Shown: positions 17,791-28,200, numbered from the stretch's first letter. The stretch is 64,000 nucleotides of DNA from Bdellovibrionaceae bacterium UBA1609 (GCA_002321895.1 DCMZ01000003.1:1-64000), one strand, 5' to 3'. Made by a program: numbers and translations. Notes: generated from the letters alone by a model not told the origin.

Positions 17791-18370
17791 CCCAGTTTTT
17801 TTCCTTCAACAATTTTTCAACAGCTTCAATGGGCAATCCAACCACATTATAGTAAGAGCCTTCATAGCTCTCTACAAATTTTCCACCTTCACCTTGAATT
17901 CCGTAAGCTCCTGCCTTATCCATAGGCTCGCCAGTATCTACATAGGCTTCGATCTCATTTTGAGACAGTTCTTTAAATTGAATGTTTGTGATCTCCACCA
18001 AGGATTCCAACTGGTCTTCAGTCCCGTTATATAGGCAAACTCCAGTTAAAACTTGGTGACTGTTCCCAGACATAGATCGCAAAAACTCGATGGCCTCCTG
18101 TCGATTTTTTGGCTTTCCCAGCGCCTTATTATTAAAGACGACTAAAGTATCGGCAGTGAGGATAATTTTCCCCTTTAATTCCAATGGGTTACGGGAATTA
18201 ATATAGGCCTCTGACTTTTGTCGAGCCAAATCCCGTAAAACCCCGTCCCAACTCAGGTTTTCCTTAATTATTTCCGATATTTTTACTGTATCAACCACCA
18301 CGTTAAAACCGTGCTGTTCAAGAATTAGACGGCGGCGAGGTGACTGAGATGCAAGTATCAATGTGTACAT
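17768..18370 (-). CDS. maf: Maf-family nucleotide pyrophosphatase
   Basis: House-cleaning nucleoside triphosphate pyrophosphatase (Maf/YhdE type; dTTP/UTP is the usual substrate) that removes damaged nucleotides. Motifs: LILASQSPRRRLIL at the N-terminus, TADTLVVFN with the catalytic Asp, and AGAYGIQGEG. 200 aa is typical. First gene of the maf-yggS-proC-divIVA series; diverges from tadC with 30 bases between starts. Confidence 0.93.
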   Translation of the reverse strand: MYTLILASQSPRRRLILEQHGFNVVVDTVKISEIIKENLSWDGVLRDLARQKSEAYINSRNPLELKGKIILTADTLVVFNNKALGKPKNRQEAIEFLRSMSGNSHQVLTGVCLYNGTEDQLESLVEITNIQFKELSQNEIEAYVDTGEPMDKAGAYGIQGEGGKFVESYEGSYYNVVGLPIEAVEKLLKEKNWDVARTKS

Positions 18371-18400
18371 AGCATTGGTTAAACCACAAATGGGGAATGA

Positions 18401-19321
18401 ATGTTAGGAATTGATGGAGATCTTTGGCAACTGATTCTGCTTTTCACAGGTCTCGGCTTAGCGGCATTTAGCGTATACCTTTTCACTCAGAGTGTTGTTG
18501 GTTCTGACTCCGATGCCGACCAGCTGGCTTGGGCATCTGGCGATGAACCCGCTAAATCTAAATCCGACTTTATCAACTACTCACGCCCCTTAGTTCATAA
18601 CTTTGCACTTAAACACACTAAGAAAGTAAAAAGCGAAAGCTATCGAGCAAAGGTTAAGAAAAAGATTTTAAACGCTGGCCTTTCTCGAGAAATTAATGTT
18701 GATGAGTTCATAGGCTTGCAAATTCTTTGGGGTGTGCAGATTCCAATTGCGGTGGCTGTATTAGATTTTGCCCTCGGACTAGAAATTGGAACATTTATGA
18801 TCGTAGGAGGCGCAGCCATCGGAGCTTACTTTCCTCATCTGTATTGTGCTTCCAATAAAAACCAGCGCTACCTGTCTGTGGTTTCAGATCTTCCATTTTA
18901 TGTTGATCTTCTTGCCCTTTCCTCCAGAGCCGGTTTAGATTTCGTAAATGCGATCCAAAGAATTGTGGACAAATCAGAGCCCAGTGTCCTGAATGATGAG
19001 TTAGCCATTGTATTGAAAGATATCAAGCTCGGTAGCTCCAGAGCGGAAGCCTTACGAGCCTTATCCGATCGATTGGATATTCCAGAAGTTACAAGTTTTG
19101 TGAGTGTTGTCGTGGATTCCGACGATACCGGAGCTAGTATCTTCGAAGTCCTTCAAGAGCAGTCGGCTCAAATGCGTATGGAGCGCTTCACTCGTGCGGA
19201 AAAAGCAGGAGCAAAGGCCTCACAAACCATGCTCATTCCAATGATGATTTTTATACTTCCCGCCGTTTTCATAGTGGTGTTTGCTCCTGCCATCATAGCC
19301 ATGGTCTCGGGAGGTAACTAG
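18401..19321 (+). CDS. tadC: TadC-type inner-membrane platform protein (GspF family)
   Basis: 306 aa with the type II secretion F-domain (about 150-300): LPFYVDLLALSSRAGLDFVNAI then GSSRAEALRAL and the C-terminal membrane pair (MLIPMMIFILPAVFIVVFAPAII). TadC/TadB form the inner-membrane platform of Tad (Flp) pili and related machines. N-terminal TM segment at about 10-30. No tadA ATPase, tadB or flp pilin lies in the window, so it is either an orphan or part of a split locus. It heads the operon that continues into DUF192 and the three FHA genes. Confidence 0.82.
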   Translation: MLGIDGDLWQLILLFTGLGLAAFSVYLFTQSVVGSDSDADQLAWASGDEPAKSKSDFINYSRPLVHNFALKHTKKVKSESYRAKVKKKILNAGLSREINVDEFIGLQILWGVQIPIAVAVLDFALGLEIGTFMIVGGAAIGAYFPHLYCASNKNQRYLSVVSDLPFYVDLLALSSRAGLDFVNAIQRIVDKSEPSVLNDELAIVLKDIKLGSSRAEALRALSDRLDIPEVTSFVSVVVDSDDTGASIFEVLQEQSAQMRMERFTRAEKAGAKASQTMLIPMMIFILPAVFIVVFAPAIIAMVSGGN

Positions 19322-19323
19322 AA

Positions 19324-19671
19324 ATGGCACAGTTAATAAATACATCTAAAGACAATCGAGTCATTGCGGACAACCTTAGTATCGCTGAAACATTCATTGA
19401 CCGTGGCGTAGGACTTCTGGGCAAAAAGACCATGCAATCAGGCGAAGCCCTATGGATAAAAAACTGTTTTGATGTGCACACATTTTTTATGAGCTTTCCT
19501 ATAGACGTGGTGTTTTTAGATAAGGAAATGAAGGTCAAAGACGTTCGTAAAAACCTACGCCCGTGGCGAATGGCCTTTAGCCCGGGTTCAAACTCAGTCA
19601 TAGAGTTTTTTGGTGGCACTGTAAAAGACGAACACTTAACTGTAGGAGATCAGCTTAATGTGGGTGGTTAG
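19324..19671 (+). CDS. DUF192-family protein
   Basis: 115 aa. Recognised as DUF192 from the family pattern: RGVGLLGKKTM, ALWIKNCFDVHTFFMSFPID, VVFLDKEMKV and PGSNSVIEFFGGTV. Most DUF192 proteins are exported; this one has no signal peptide. Function of the family is unsettled. It begins 2 bases after tadC and its end overlaps the next gene by 14 bases, so it is clearly in the operon. Confidence 0.85.
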   Translation: MAQLINTSKDNRVIADNLSIAETFIDRGVGLLGKKTMQSGEALWIKNCFDVHTFFMSFPIDVVFLDKEMKVKDVRKNLRPWRMAFSPGSNSVIEFFGGTVKDEHLTVGDQLNVGG

Positions 19672-21319
19672 AATATTGACCGGCCCTCAAGCCGGAAAAA
19701 TTTATCCGATCAAAGAAGGCACCAATGTCATTGGCCGCGCCCCTCATTGTGAAGTGAAGGTTCATAGCTCCAGCATTTCCAAGGAGCATGCAAAAATTGA
19801 TATCTTTAAGGGAAAAATCATAATCTCTGATATGAAATCGAGAAACGGCGTTTATGTCGATGGGATAAAGATTAGCACTAAGAGTCTAAAGGAAAAGCAA
19901 CGCTTCTCCTTGCACAATATAATTATGGATGTCACTCAGATGACTGTGGCCGCCCAGCCAATAGCGCCTATGGCTTCACCGCAACCACAAAACCATGGCA
20001 ATGCAGCTCTCAATTTCCAACAACAGCCTATGCACCCACCTGCGGATCAGAACTATATGGGTGTGGCACCTCAAATGTCTAATGGACTTCCCCAAGACCA
20101 AGCACAGCAGCAAAATGTACAGGTGAAATTGGGCGCTGAAGGACTTCTTGAGCTGGCTCGAAACTACGTCGATCGAGTGGTCTTGCCTGGCGTGTATGCA
20201 CTCGCTGAAAAAATGGACTTCAAAACGCTGCTCGCGCTTTTTGTGGGAAGCTTTATCGTCTTTGTTACATTGTTTTCCTCCATCCCACTTATGAGAATTC
20301 TAACTGACTCTATTGAACAGGAAAGTATGGAGCGGGCATCCACCATTGCAAAAACGGTTGCTGAAATTAATAAGCAAACGGTAGCTGCCGGTAACCGCTC
20401 TGCTCTTACCATCCAATTTGCACGGGGTGAAGTGGGTGTACGAAACGCTTATATTGTAGATGGAATTGATAAAATGAGTATTATGGCTCCGGCCAATCTG
20501 GCTGGCCAATACGCTTCGGATGTACCGTTTGCCCCAGAAGTGGTTACTAAGGGGATAAAAAGTGGCGTCAAAAAAGTGAATGACGACACTATAATAGCGG
20601 TGGAAGGCATTCCCGTATACAATCCTGGTACGGGAAGTAATCAAAACCAAGCTTATGCCATCATAGTCTATAGCATGGGGCAACTGGCTGTTTCCAACAG
20701 TAAGACCATAAGCTTATTGGTGCAGACCCTGTTTATAGCTCTCGTTGTTGGATTTATTCTATTCTTCTTTATGTATCGAGTGATCGTTCATCCAATAAGA
20801 GATGTGAATAAACAATTAGATAAAGCTCTCAATGACGGATCCAATAGCGTATCTAGTCCTTACGACTTTCCCGATCTGCAGAGCCTTATTTCTAATATAA
20901 ATAGCAGTCTCAGTCGAATGGGTGCCTCTGGCAATGATGGTGGAATGCAAATGCCAATAGCTGCCGACCGATCCCGTGAAATGGAAAACTTGATCAATAT
21001 GATTGGGTTTCCGGCTATAGGCATTAAGCTACCCGACCAAATTATTGAAGCCCTCAATCCAGGATTCGAGGAAAAATCAAACCATGCCGCCAGCGATCTA
21101 CTTCATGGTGGGCTGGAAAATATAATGGACCAAGCATTAAGACTGAGCATTCAAGATCTTATTGAAAAAGCTCAGGCTAATCCGGATGAGGTTGCAGTCA
21201 ATCAGTTAGAGATCGGTGGAGAGCCTTATGAACTCTCTGCTCAATCCGTCTACGGACTAGATTCCTTGGCTTACATTATTGTAAGTATTCTTCCGCCACT
21301 TGAAGGAGGAGATTACTAA
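19658..21319 (+). CDS. FHA domain - TM - periplasmic sensor - TM - HAMP/PAS-like protein
   Basis: 553 aa. Residues 1-95 are an FHA domain with the phosphothreonine-binding residues in place (Gly26-Arg27, Ser41-x-x-His44, Arg62-Asn63-Gly). A Pro/Gln-rich linker follows, then TM1 (about 190-212), a periplasmic domain (about 213-350) and TM2 (about 353-375). After TM2 a HAMP-like helix and a C-terminal PAS-like region (about 440-550, ending YIIVSILPP) are seen. This is a two-TM receptor with a phospho-peptide reader at the N-terminus and no kinase, cyclase or methyl-acceptor output. Overlaps the DUF192 gene by 14 bases and abuts the next gene. Confidence 0.8.
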   Translation: MWVVRILTGPQAGKIYPIKEGTNVIGRAPHCEVKVHSSSISKEHAKIDIFKGKIIISDMKSRNGVYVDGIKISTKSLKEKQRFSLHNIIMDVTQMTVAAQPIAPMASPQPQNHGNAALNFQQQPMHPPADQNYMGVAPQMSNGLPQDQAQQQNVQVKLGAEGLLELARNYVDRVVLPGVYALAEKMDFKTLLALFVGSFIVFVTLFSSIPLMRILTDSIEQESMERASTIAKTVAEINKQTVAAGNRSALTIQFARGEVGVRNAYIVDGIDKMSIMAPANLAGQYASDVPFAPEVVTKGIKSGVKKVNDDTIIAVEGIPVYNPGTGSNQNQAYAIIVYSMGQLAVSNSKTISLLVQTLFIALVVGFILFFFMYRVIVHPIRDVNKQLDKALNDGSNSVSSPYDFPDLQSLISNINSSLSRMGASGNDGGMQMPIAADRSREMENLINMIGFPAIGIKLPDQIIEALNPGFEEKSNHAASDLLHGGLENIMDQALRLSIQDLIEKAQANPDEVAVNQLEIGGEPYELSAQSVYGLDSLAYIIVSILPPLEGGDY

Positions 21320-22267
21320 ATGAATATGCCCGCTATACAACAATCTACCGCAAACTTATTGCTGGTTATCGAATCCGGACCAGACAAGGGGGCGAAGTTT
21401 AAGTTGTTGGGGGCACAGGTTACCATTGGAAGAAGTCGAACATGTGATATTAAACTCAAAGATCCAAAAGTGAGTCGAGTTCATGCCGTCATAGAACTTT
21501 CTGCTCAGGGTATCTATATAGTAGAACAATCTTCTTCCAATCGCATGATTGTAAATGGGGTTGCGACAAAACGAGCATTAGTAAAACCGGGCAGTAAAAT
21601 CAAAATTGCCAACAACACTATGTTTGTCAAAATGGAAGGCATGGACCACAAAGCTATGATGGCTTCAAATCCATCGAGCATGGCTAACCCCTTCCCTAGT
21701 CAAGGCTCCGGCGGATCAAGAACCCGTTCGGGAAAACAATCTAATTTACCTCGAATCATTATGGTTTTGCTTTTACTTTTTCTAGGTTTTCTCTTTCTCG
21801 GCGACAATACCGGCAAGAAGAAACAAGAAGTAGAGATTTTGACCCAAGAAAAAATTGAAGCTGAACAACTTAAAAACCAACAAGCCAGAGAAGCCTTTGA
21901 GGAAAAAGTAAAAACCATCCGCTCTAAAAGCTATCGAGAGGCGCAAGCCTCCTTTAAACAGGGTTTTCGTGACTATAAAAACGCTCTCTACAACAGAGCC
22001 AGGGACTCATTCCAGGCATGTCTCTCCTTGGAGCCAAGTCATAAACTTTGTGAACGTTATAAAACTCTCGCCGAGAGAAAGTTTGATGAGCTGGTGCAAT
22101 ACAAGATGGTGCTTGGACGGCAATATAAAGAACAAAACCTATGGTCTAAATGCGTAAAAGAATTTGAAAATGTTCTTTATATGATTCAAGACGAAAACAA
22201 TAGAACATTCAAAGAGGCTGACAGCAACAAACGCACCTGCGAGGCTTTTTTAGGAGGGAAAATATGA
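21320..22267 (+). CDS. FHA domain membrane protein with C-terminal helical repeats
   Basis: 315 aa. FHA domain at about 12-108 with GRSRTCDI (Gly37-Arg38), SRVH (Ser52, His55) and SSSNRMIVNG (Asn74). Then a Ser/Pro linker, one membrane segment (about 146-161, IIMVLLLLFLGFLFLG) and a charged, Tyr/Lys-rich helical region (about 170-315) resembling TPR-type repeats (RDSFQACLSLEPSHKLCERY). The likely topology is cytoplasmic FHA with a periplasmic helical part. It abuts the previous gene with no gap and overlaps the next by 4 bases (ATGA). Confidence 0.8.
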   Translation: MNMPAIQQSTANLLLVIESGPDKGAKFKLLGAQVTIGRSRTCDIKLKDPKVSRVHAVIELSAQGIYIVEQSSSNRMIVNGVATKRALVKPGSKIKIANNTMFVKMEGMDHKAMMASNPSSMANPFPSQGSGGSRTRSGKQSNLPRIIMVLLLLFLGFLFLGDNTGKKKQEVEILTQEKIEAEQLKNQQAREAFEEKVKTIRSKSYREAQASFKQGFRDYKNALYNRARDSFQACLSLEPSHKLCERYKTLAERKFDELVQYKMVLGRQYKEQNLWSKCVKEFENVLYMIQDENNRTFKEADSNKRTCEAFLGGKI

Positions 22268-24381
22268 TCTATAAGCTGATCGTAACCCTCCATGGAAATC
22301 AAATTCATGAGTTGGAATTGGATACATCAAAGGAATATGTGGCTGGGCGAGGAAAGACCTGCGACATCGTCTTAGATGGCGAAAAGGGTATTTCAAGACA
22401 ACATATTAAGTTCTCGTTTGATAATACCTGGAAAGTACAACTGATCGCTAAATATGGAGCATTGATTTACTCCGGAGAAACCTGTGAAGAAATAGAACTG
22501 GACGGAGATGCTGTATTTGCGGCTCCCCCATTTGAATTTAAACTATTTATCGAAGACCCTATGCAAGACCCAGTCGTAGAAGACGAAAGCGATCCGCTCC
22601 ATGCAGAGAATGCTGATAGTTCTCCATTAGATCCCTTGCAAGCTAATGACAATATTAATGATGACGCCAATGCACTTGTTGTTCAAAGCCCTCCCCCTTC
22701 AGACCAAGACGGAGCTTATGATATTAAGCTCGGCGACGAAGATGCCAAAGATAGCCCTTCTAACTTGCCAGCCAATCCTGATGAAACATTTCAAGGGAAT
22801 ATGGAGAGTACAGATCCTGGAATCTCCAAGCTACAATTGTTTTTAGAAGCAAAGTACTCGAATGGTAAGAAGGAAGTTTTCAAACTCGAAGGTAATCTTT
22901 GGGTTGCTGGACGGGATCCAGGTTGCGAGATATTTTTAAAAGACGATCACATTAGTCGCCAGCACTTTGAGCTCACACAAACCAATGAAGGCTATTACAT
23001 CACTGATTTAGGCAGTTCAAATGGCACTTATATTAATAAGAAAAAATTAAAACCACATGTTCCAACGCCATTAGAGAGTGGTGATCGAGTAAAAATTAAG
23101 CGTGTACGGATTAAGTTTAATGTCGTTGATGAGAAGTTTGAGCAAGCCGCAAATGATATAGATGAAAAGCAGTTTATGGCTCCCGTTCCTATATCTGGAT
23201 CTGGTGGAACTCTACATCCTATGGATGGCCCAGGCTCTCACCCTTTTAACAACAATGTTCCCATGATGTATGAGGGTCCAGCTGTTGAACGCATAGAGAA
23301 CGACTCTTTCAATCTTTTGCAAATCAATACTTGGTCGAAGGCTCATAAAATTCGCGCAACTATTATTTTGGTGGGTGCCATATTTGCCTTTATGATGATG
23401 GGCGAAACTCCACAACAAAAAGAAGGCACTCAGGAGAGCACCTCTGTAGAGCCGGGCATAGCCAATCTCACTCAAGCTCAAAAAGAATCATTGGCGATCA
23501 ACTATAATTTAGCCAATCAACTGAAACGGCAAGGTCGATTTGATCTGTGTATTGCAAAGGTTGAAGAGATTCATGGCCTCATCGAGCCCTATAAGGATTC
23601 TAAAAAAATTCTCAGTCAATGTGAAATTGCAAAGCAAATCAAGTTAGAGAGAGAAGCTAAAGAGCGTCTCGAAGCACAAAGAGAGAAAAACCAAAAGAGA
23701 GTGAGCCAAGTTGTCGATCACTGCCGTAAATACATCCAATCGTTCCAGACCGTTGAGCAAGTGGATGAATGCTTACTACCCGCCATTGAATTAGACCCAG
23801 GGAACCCAGAATATTTCCCACTGCGCGATCAAATTCAACAACGACAAGTAGCCGCTGAAAATGCAGCTCAAGAAGCCGCAAGAAGGCAGCAACAGATTGC
23901 CGAAGGGAATGCTATGTTCCGCAAGGCGAAAGCCGTCTATGACCGAAAAGATTTAAAGAGATCGATCACACAATTACAGAAGTACCTAAACAGTGGCTAT
24001 CCCGACCCCAATGGCAACAAGAGAAAAGCCAGGGGAATGATTGCAAGTGCTCGTGCTGAATTTGATAAGATACTCAGTGTTGAACTCAATCAATGTAAAC
24101 AATTGGCTGAGAAGAACGAATGGAAACCAGCAGACGAAGCTTGTAATAAAGTCTTAAAACAAGATTCTTCAAATCAACAAGCTAAAGAAGTCAAAAGTAA
24201 ATTACGAATTCGCCTTTCCAAGAAAATGAAAGAAATCTACGAAAATGCATCCATCGAAGAGAACTTTGGAAATATTGAAGCTGCCAATGAGCTTTGGGAG
24301 AAAATTTTAGATGAAGACTTTCAAGGTGGAACAGAATTCTACGATCGTGCAAAACGCAAAAAAAGAAAGTATGGGTTATAG
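22264..24381 (+). CDS. Double FHA domain membrane protein with TPR/coiled-coil C-terminus
   Basis: 705 aa with two FHA domains: the first at about 1-90 (AGRGKTCDI, SRQH, but no clear Asn of the SNG loop), the second at about 190-285 with every key residue (AGRDPGCEI, SRQH, SSNGTYIN). An acidic Asp/Pro-rich linker joins them. One TM segment (about 367-384) separates the cytoplasmic readers from a long Gln/Glu/Lys helical region (about 400-705) with TPR-like repeats. It resembles its neighbour in layout, suggesting duplication. Starts in a 4-base overlap (ATGA) with it and ends 2 bases before the next. Confidence 0.82.
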   Translation: MIYKLIVTLHGNQIHELELDTSKEYVAGRGKTCDIVLDGEKGISRQHIKFSFDNTWKVQLIAKYGALIYSGETCEEIELDGDAVFAAPPFEFKLFIEDPMQDPVVEDESDPLHAENADSSPLDPLQANDNINDDANALVVQSPPPSDQDGAYDIKLGDEDAKDSPSNLPANPDETFQGNMESTDPGISKLQLFLEAKYSNGKKEVFKLEGNLWVAGRDPGCEIFLKDDHISRQHFELTQTNEGYYITDLGSSNGTYINKKKLKPHVPTPLESGDRVKIKRVRIKFNVVDEKFEQAANDIDEKQFMAPVPISGSGGTLHPMDGPGSHPFNNNVPMMYEGPAVERIENDSFNLLQINTWSKAHKIRATIILVGAIFAFMMMGETPQQKEGTQESTSVEPGIANLTQAQKESLAINYNLANQLKRQGRFDLCIAKVEEIHGLIEPYKDSKKILSQCEIAKQIKLEREAKERLEAQREKNQKRVSQVVDHCRKYIQSFQTVEQVDECLLPAIELDPGNPEYFPLRDQIQQRQVAAENAAQEAARRQQQIAEGNAMFRKAKAVYDRKDLKRSITQLQKYLNSGYPDPNGNKRKARGMIASARAEFDKILSVELNQCKQLAEKNEWKPADEACNKVLKQDSSNQQAKEVKSKLRIRLSKKMKEIYENASIEENFGNIEAANELWEKILDEDFQGGTEFYDRAKRKKRKYGL

Positions 24382-24383
24382 AG

Positions 24384-25055
24384 ATGAAATTAGAAAAGCG
24401 GTCCTATGCGGGTAAACTCTTTCGACCCACTCCGGAAATATTCGTCGACCCGAATGGTGAATTGATCATCGTAGCCACGCCCTGGGGTACCCGAACCTCA
24501 GCAGAACGTGCCGTAGATGAAATTTCCTCCTTTTATCTTTCAGCAAAAGACGATCAAGATGTCACAAGTCCTTTTGACTTACTTACAAGCCTTTCCCCTA
24601 TGGAAAACAATTTACGTACTTCCATTCTTTTTGCTAATCAGGCCATCTATCAAGAAGACAATACCAATGAATACGTCTCTGGTTCCGAATTATTTGTTGC
24701 CGGTAAAGATGGGGATTTTTTCTTTTGGTCACAAGTAGGGAACCCCAGCCTTTTACTTAAAAGAGTGGGGCGGCCTCTTATCGCTCTCAGCGGAGCCACC
24801 GATCTGGGCTTAGACTACTCGAAAGAAGTCTTACTCCCACCCATTCCATCTGAACTCGTGGGGCTGGAACCCACCATAAATGTCCGATATTACAACCTAA
24901 AACTGCATCCCGGAGATAGGATCTTCCTCCTCAGTAATAGTAGTTTAGAGCAACCCAGCTTACTCTTAGAAGAGCCTTCCATCGACGAACTCAGTAGAAC
25001 ATTGAGCCGAGTCGACGGGAATCAACCCCACTGGGTGGGCGAAATCTCTTTCTAA
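24384..25055 (+). CDS. PP2C-fold protein with all metal-binding motifs lost (pseudophosphatase)
   Basis: 223 aa. The order of strands matches PP2C phosphatases, but each catalytic motif is changed: the DGMGG loop is ATPWGT (Thr32-Pro-Trp-Gly35), the GDSR turn is VGNPS (119-122), the SDG loop after GDRIFLL is SNS (184-186), and the C-terminal DN is missing. All Mn/Mg-binding Asp are gone, so catalysis is unlikely. A protein of this kind could act as a docking or sensing partner for phospho-Thr/FHA proteins. Last gene of the tadC/FHA operon (2 bases after the previous stop). The PP2C assignment is by pattern reading, not by search. Confidence 0.6.
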   Translation: MKLEKRSYAGKLFRPTPEIFVDPNGELIIVATPWGTRTSAERAVDEISSFYLSAKDDQDVTSPFDLLTSLSPMENNLRTSILFANQAIYQEDNTNEYVSGSELFVAGKDGDFFFWSQVGNPSLLLKRVGRPLIALSGATDLGLDYSKEVLLPPIPSELVGLEPTINVRYYNLKLHPGDRIFLLSNSSLEQPSLLLEEPSIDELSRTLSRVDGNQPHWVGEISF

Positions 25056-25239
25056 GGTAGTAGGCACCTCAAAACCCGTATACACTTTTGACACTCCTAT
25101 AGGCTTTTCATCGTCCTATATTGTCCTTATTTCCCTGGGCACCTAAAAAGATTTCAAGTCCTCCATCTCTTTCCAACCCCCCATAACTCCTATGGTAATT
25201 TGAAAGCATTAAAAACCCCCACCCAACGGAACTTTGCCC

Positions 25240-28200
25240 ATGCGTGTTCTACTAGTTATCTTTACTCTTTTTTCAATCCCCTTGTGGGCCGGACCCTATG
25301 ACAATGCTCCCGGCTTGATACCCAACGTTCAGGTTCGAAGAGCTGCCACAGATCTTTTCTACAACGGCCGAATAATATCTCCGCTGGAAGCCGAGCAACT
25401 TCAAATAGATATTTCCACCATTGATCCCAACCCGAATACGAATCTATGGCATCCTCAAGGAGAGTTCACCTCTCCCATTTATGACATAGTCAATGCTCCC
25501 ATCGCCATTCAGCCCAACGATACGGTGACTTTTGTTTCCAAGATCTTGAGTGCGTCAGGCTTTAAGCGCGATGTGATAGAAACTGCCGATGGCAAAAAAT
25601 ATCGAGTCCTTTTTAGCCCACGAGTTCACAATATTTTGCTTAGAAAAAAGCTTTTAGAGAAATTGGGATATTTTATACCCCCTGTAAAGTATATGCCTAA
25701 GTTAAAAATTCGCTTCCCGCTTCCCTCGCAAGCACAAGAGTTCCTTAAAGAGTTTGGCGATAGCTTTTTAGGAGTTCCTAATCGATGGGCGACGAATATC
25801 AAAAAAGTTTCTGTTCCCCCAAAAATTGAAGACGTCGAAGAACAAGTTCGCTTGGGAGTGGATAGAGAGAGAGCCATTGAAAATCTCACCAAACTGGTTT
25901 GGGATATTGATCTAGACAGAAGTGAAGACGGCAAAACCATTGAACTACAAGATATGATCATTTTGCCAGAAGCCGACATAATGGACGACCTTTCCTTAGG
26001 CTTTTTAGATGCTGAGTTTAATGGAGGTCGACGCATGCTCACCTCGCTGCTACTTCCTTATGCTTTGACCGACGTGGCAGAGAGTGTGAACAAATTGTCT
26101 TGCCAACCCGGTCGGATTATCAACGATGGTATTCTTCTCCCCTACACACTAGATCCTAATGGTCAGATTAAACCTTCCATGGACGATGCCAAATGGATCA
26201 TGCGTAGAATAGCGAAATTAGACAGATCTCAATGGAAGGACGTCGTCGCTGCAGCGAACTATCCAGAGCCTGTCGCTCAAATCATGGTTGAGAAATTGAT
26301 CTGCCGTCGCAATTGGTTGACTAAGCAGTTTCTGCCCAATGAAACCGATCCCATTAAATATAACTTAGATCAAAATCACGAATCGGGATTTCTTAAAGAA
26401 GGCATTCTTACTAGAAACACTAAATCCGTTGAAGGTACAGACGATGCGGAATTTGTGGACTGGTGGGAGGGCTATGGTTCTCGGTTTTCATTTGGACCGG
26501 ATGAATCACCGCTTTCCCTTTCAGAAGTTTTAGCATTTGGCCGTTCTCGAGTTTACTCTCAAGGACTTTATAACTTAGTCGATACGGCTAACCGTGAAAT
26601 CGGCCTCAACTCAGAAAAGCGAAACGAAGACGACGCTTTTAGAAATCAACAGAAACTCGCTGAAGAGCAATTCAAAGAGTTTTTAGAAACAGGCGAGTTT
26701 AAAAAACCCAAACTTAGCACTTGGACCACTCCTCTTTATAATGCCAATCTCATTGTGACTCGAGACGTGGTTATCGGTAGCTATTTGGGAACGGACAACA
26801 TGGTCCAGTTGGCCGACACGATTGGAGTCTCTGCTGGCGCCGGGGTATTTGTCGGCGTCAATGGCGGTCCTGATAAAACCATCATTGGTGGAAGTACGCG
26901 TGGAAACTACGTGGTTCGCTACACACACCTTAAACCCATTGCGAGCATTAAAGCGGCACTCAAAGAACCCATCTCCAATTTAGCGGTACCTTTATCTATG
27001 CGCCAAGCCGCCAATGAGCTGGAAAACCTCATGGGCGAAGGATTAAAAAACGGCATCGATGATCAAGTGGGAACAGCTCTTACTGCCAGTGACGAACACA
27101 TCCGCCTACAAGAGGCTCAAGAGACCATCGCTCACCTGGGTGGATGTACACCAGAAAACATTTCTGACTATAAAGAGCTTTTGAGACGCAGAGCCCTGGC
27201 TCCCTTATTGTCCCAAAAAGACCAACTGGAAAAGCAGATCAGTGAGTCAGAAAACGAAGAAGACCGCGCACTTTTGGAGAGAGATTTAAACCAAGTTCTA
27301 TCTCAAATTGAAGCCACGCAAAACCGTGAGTTCCCTGATCTCTCCGCAGAAGATTGTCAGGAAAAACTGGCCGGCTTAAATTCAGACTTACCCATCTTAG
27401 AGGAAAACCTTCAAGTAAAGCGGGAGCAGATTATTCCCCAAGTGCGAAGAAACAAGGCTTCTAATGTCTTGGACCTGTTTCGTGAAAATTTAGGTGTGGG
27501 TGAATCCTTTATTATTTCCCATGGTCTGTCAGGATCATTAGGCCTCAACGGCACCTATACTATGGATGGAAAAAACGCCGCAATGTTGCGGTTAGAAGAA
27601 TCTATAACGGATCTAAGTCGTCTTCACATTATGAGGAAAGACGAAGACACCATTCAGATCTATAAAAGTGGAGCCCTGTTTGATGCCTTTGGCTTGGTGT
27701 TCTCATTCAGATTTATGAGCTATCCTGTCTTCTCATTGGCCCCTCGCTGGTCTAGCTCTATCGATATGTTCGAAGCTCAGAACCAAACTGAATTCTTTGA
27801 AATAAAATTAACTGAAGACTTCCAAGATGTGGATGAATTCATTTCTCAGGCGAGTGCACTGTATGCCGTCCTAAAATCCCAAGATACGGACCTATTGTCT
27901 GATATCCAACCCCCAGTGACTGTGGGTCATAAATGGAAAGATCGGAAAGTTAACTTTGGACTACTATGGTGGCGCTGGATGAATCAGTCCACTTTTGATC
28001 GCCTCAGTATCACTGATGGGAAACAAACTCCTACTAACCAATCCGCCATTGAGGAGAATCCCCGTGTAGAACCGGAATACCCCAAGGCCAATTACTTTAG
28101 ACGCAGTATTGGAACTCGAAGTGGAAGCAACTATGAAGAGATGGCCTACGATGTCTTCAATGCCATCTTGGCAGAAAACGATGTTAATGACATAGCTATT

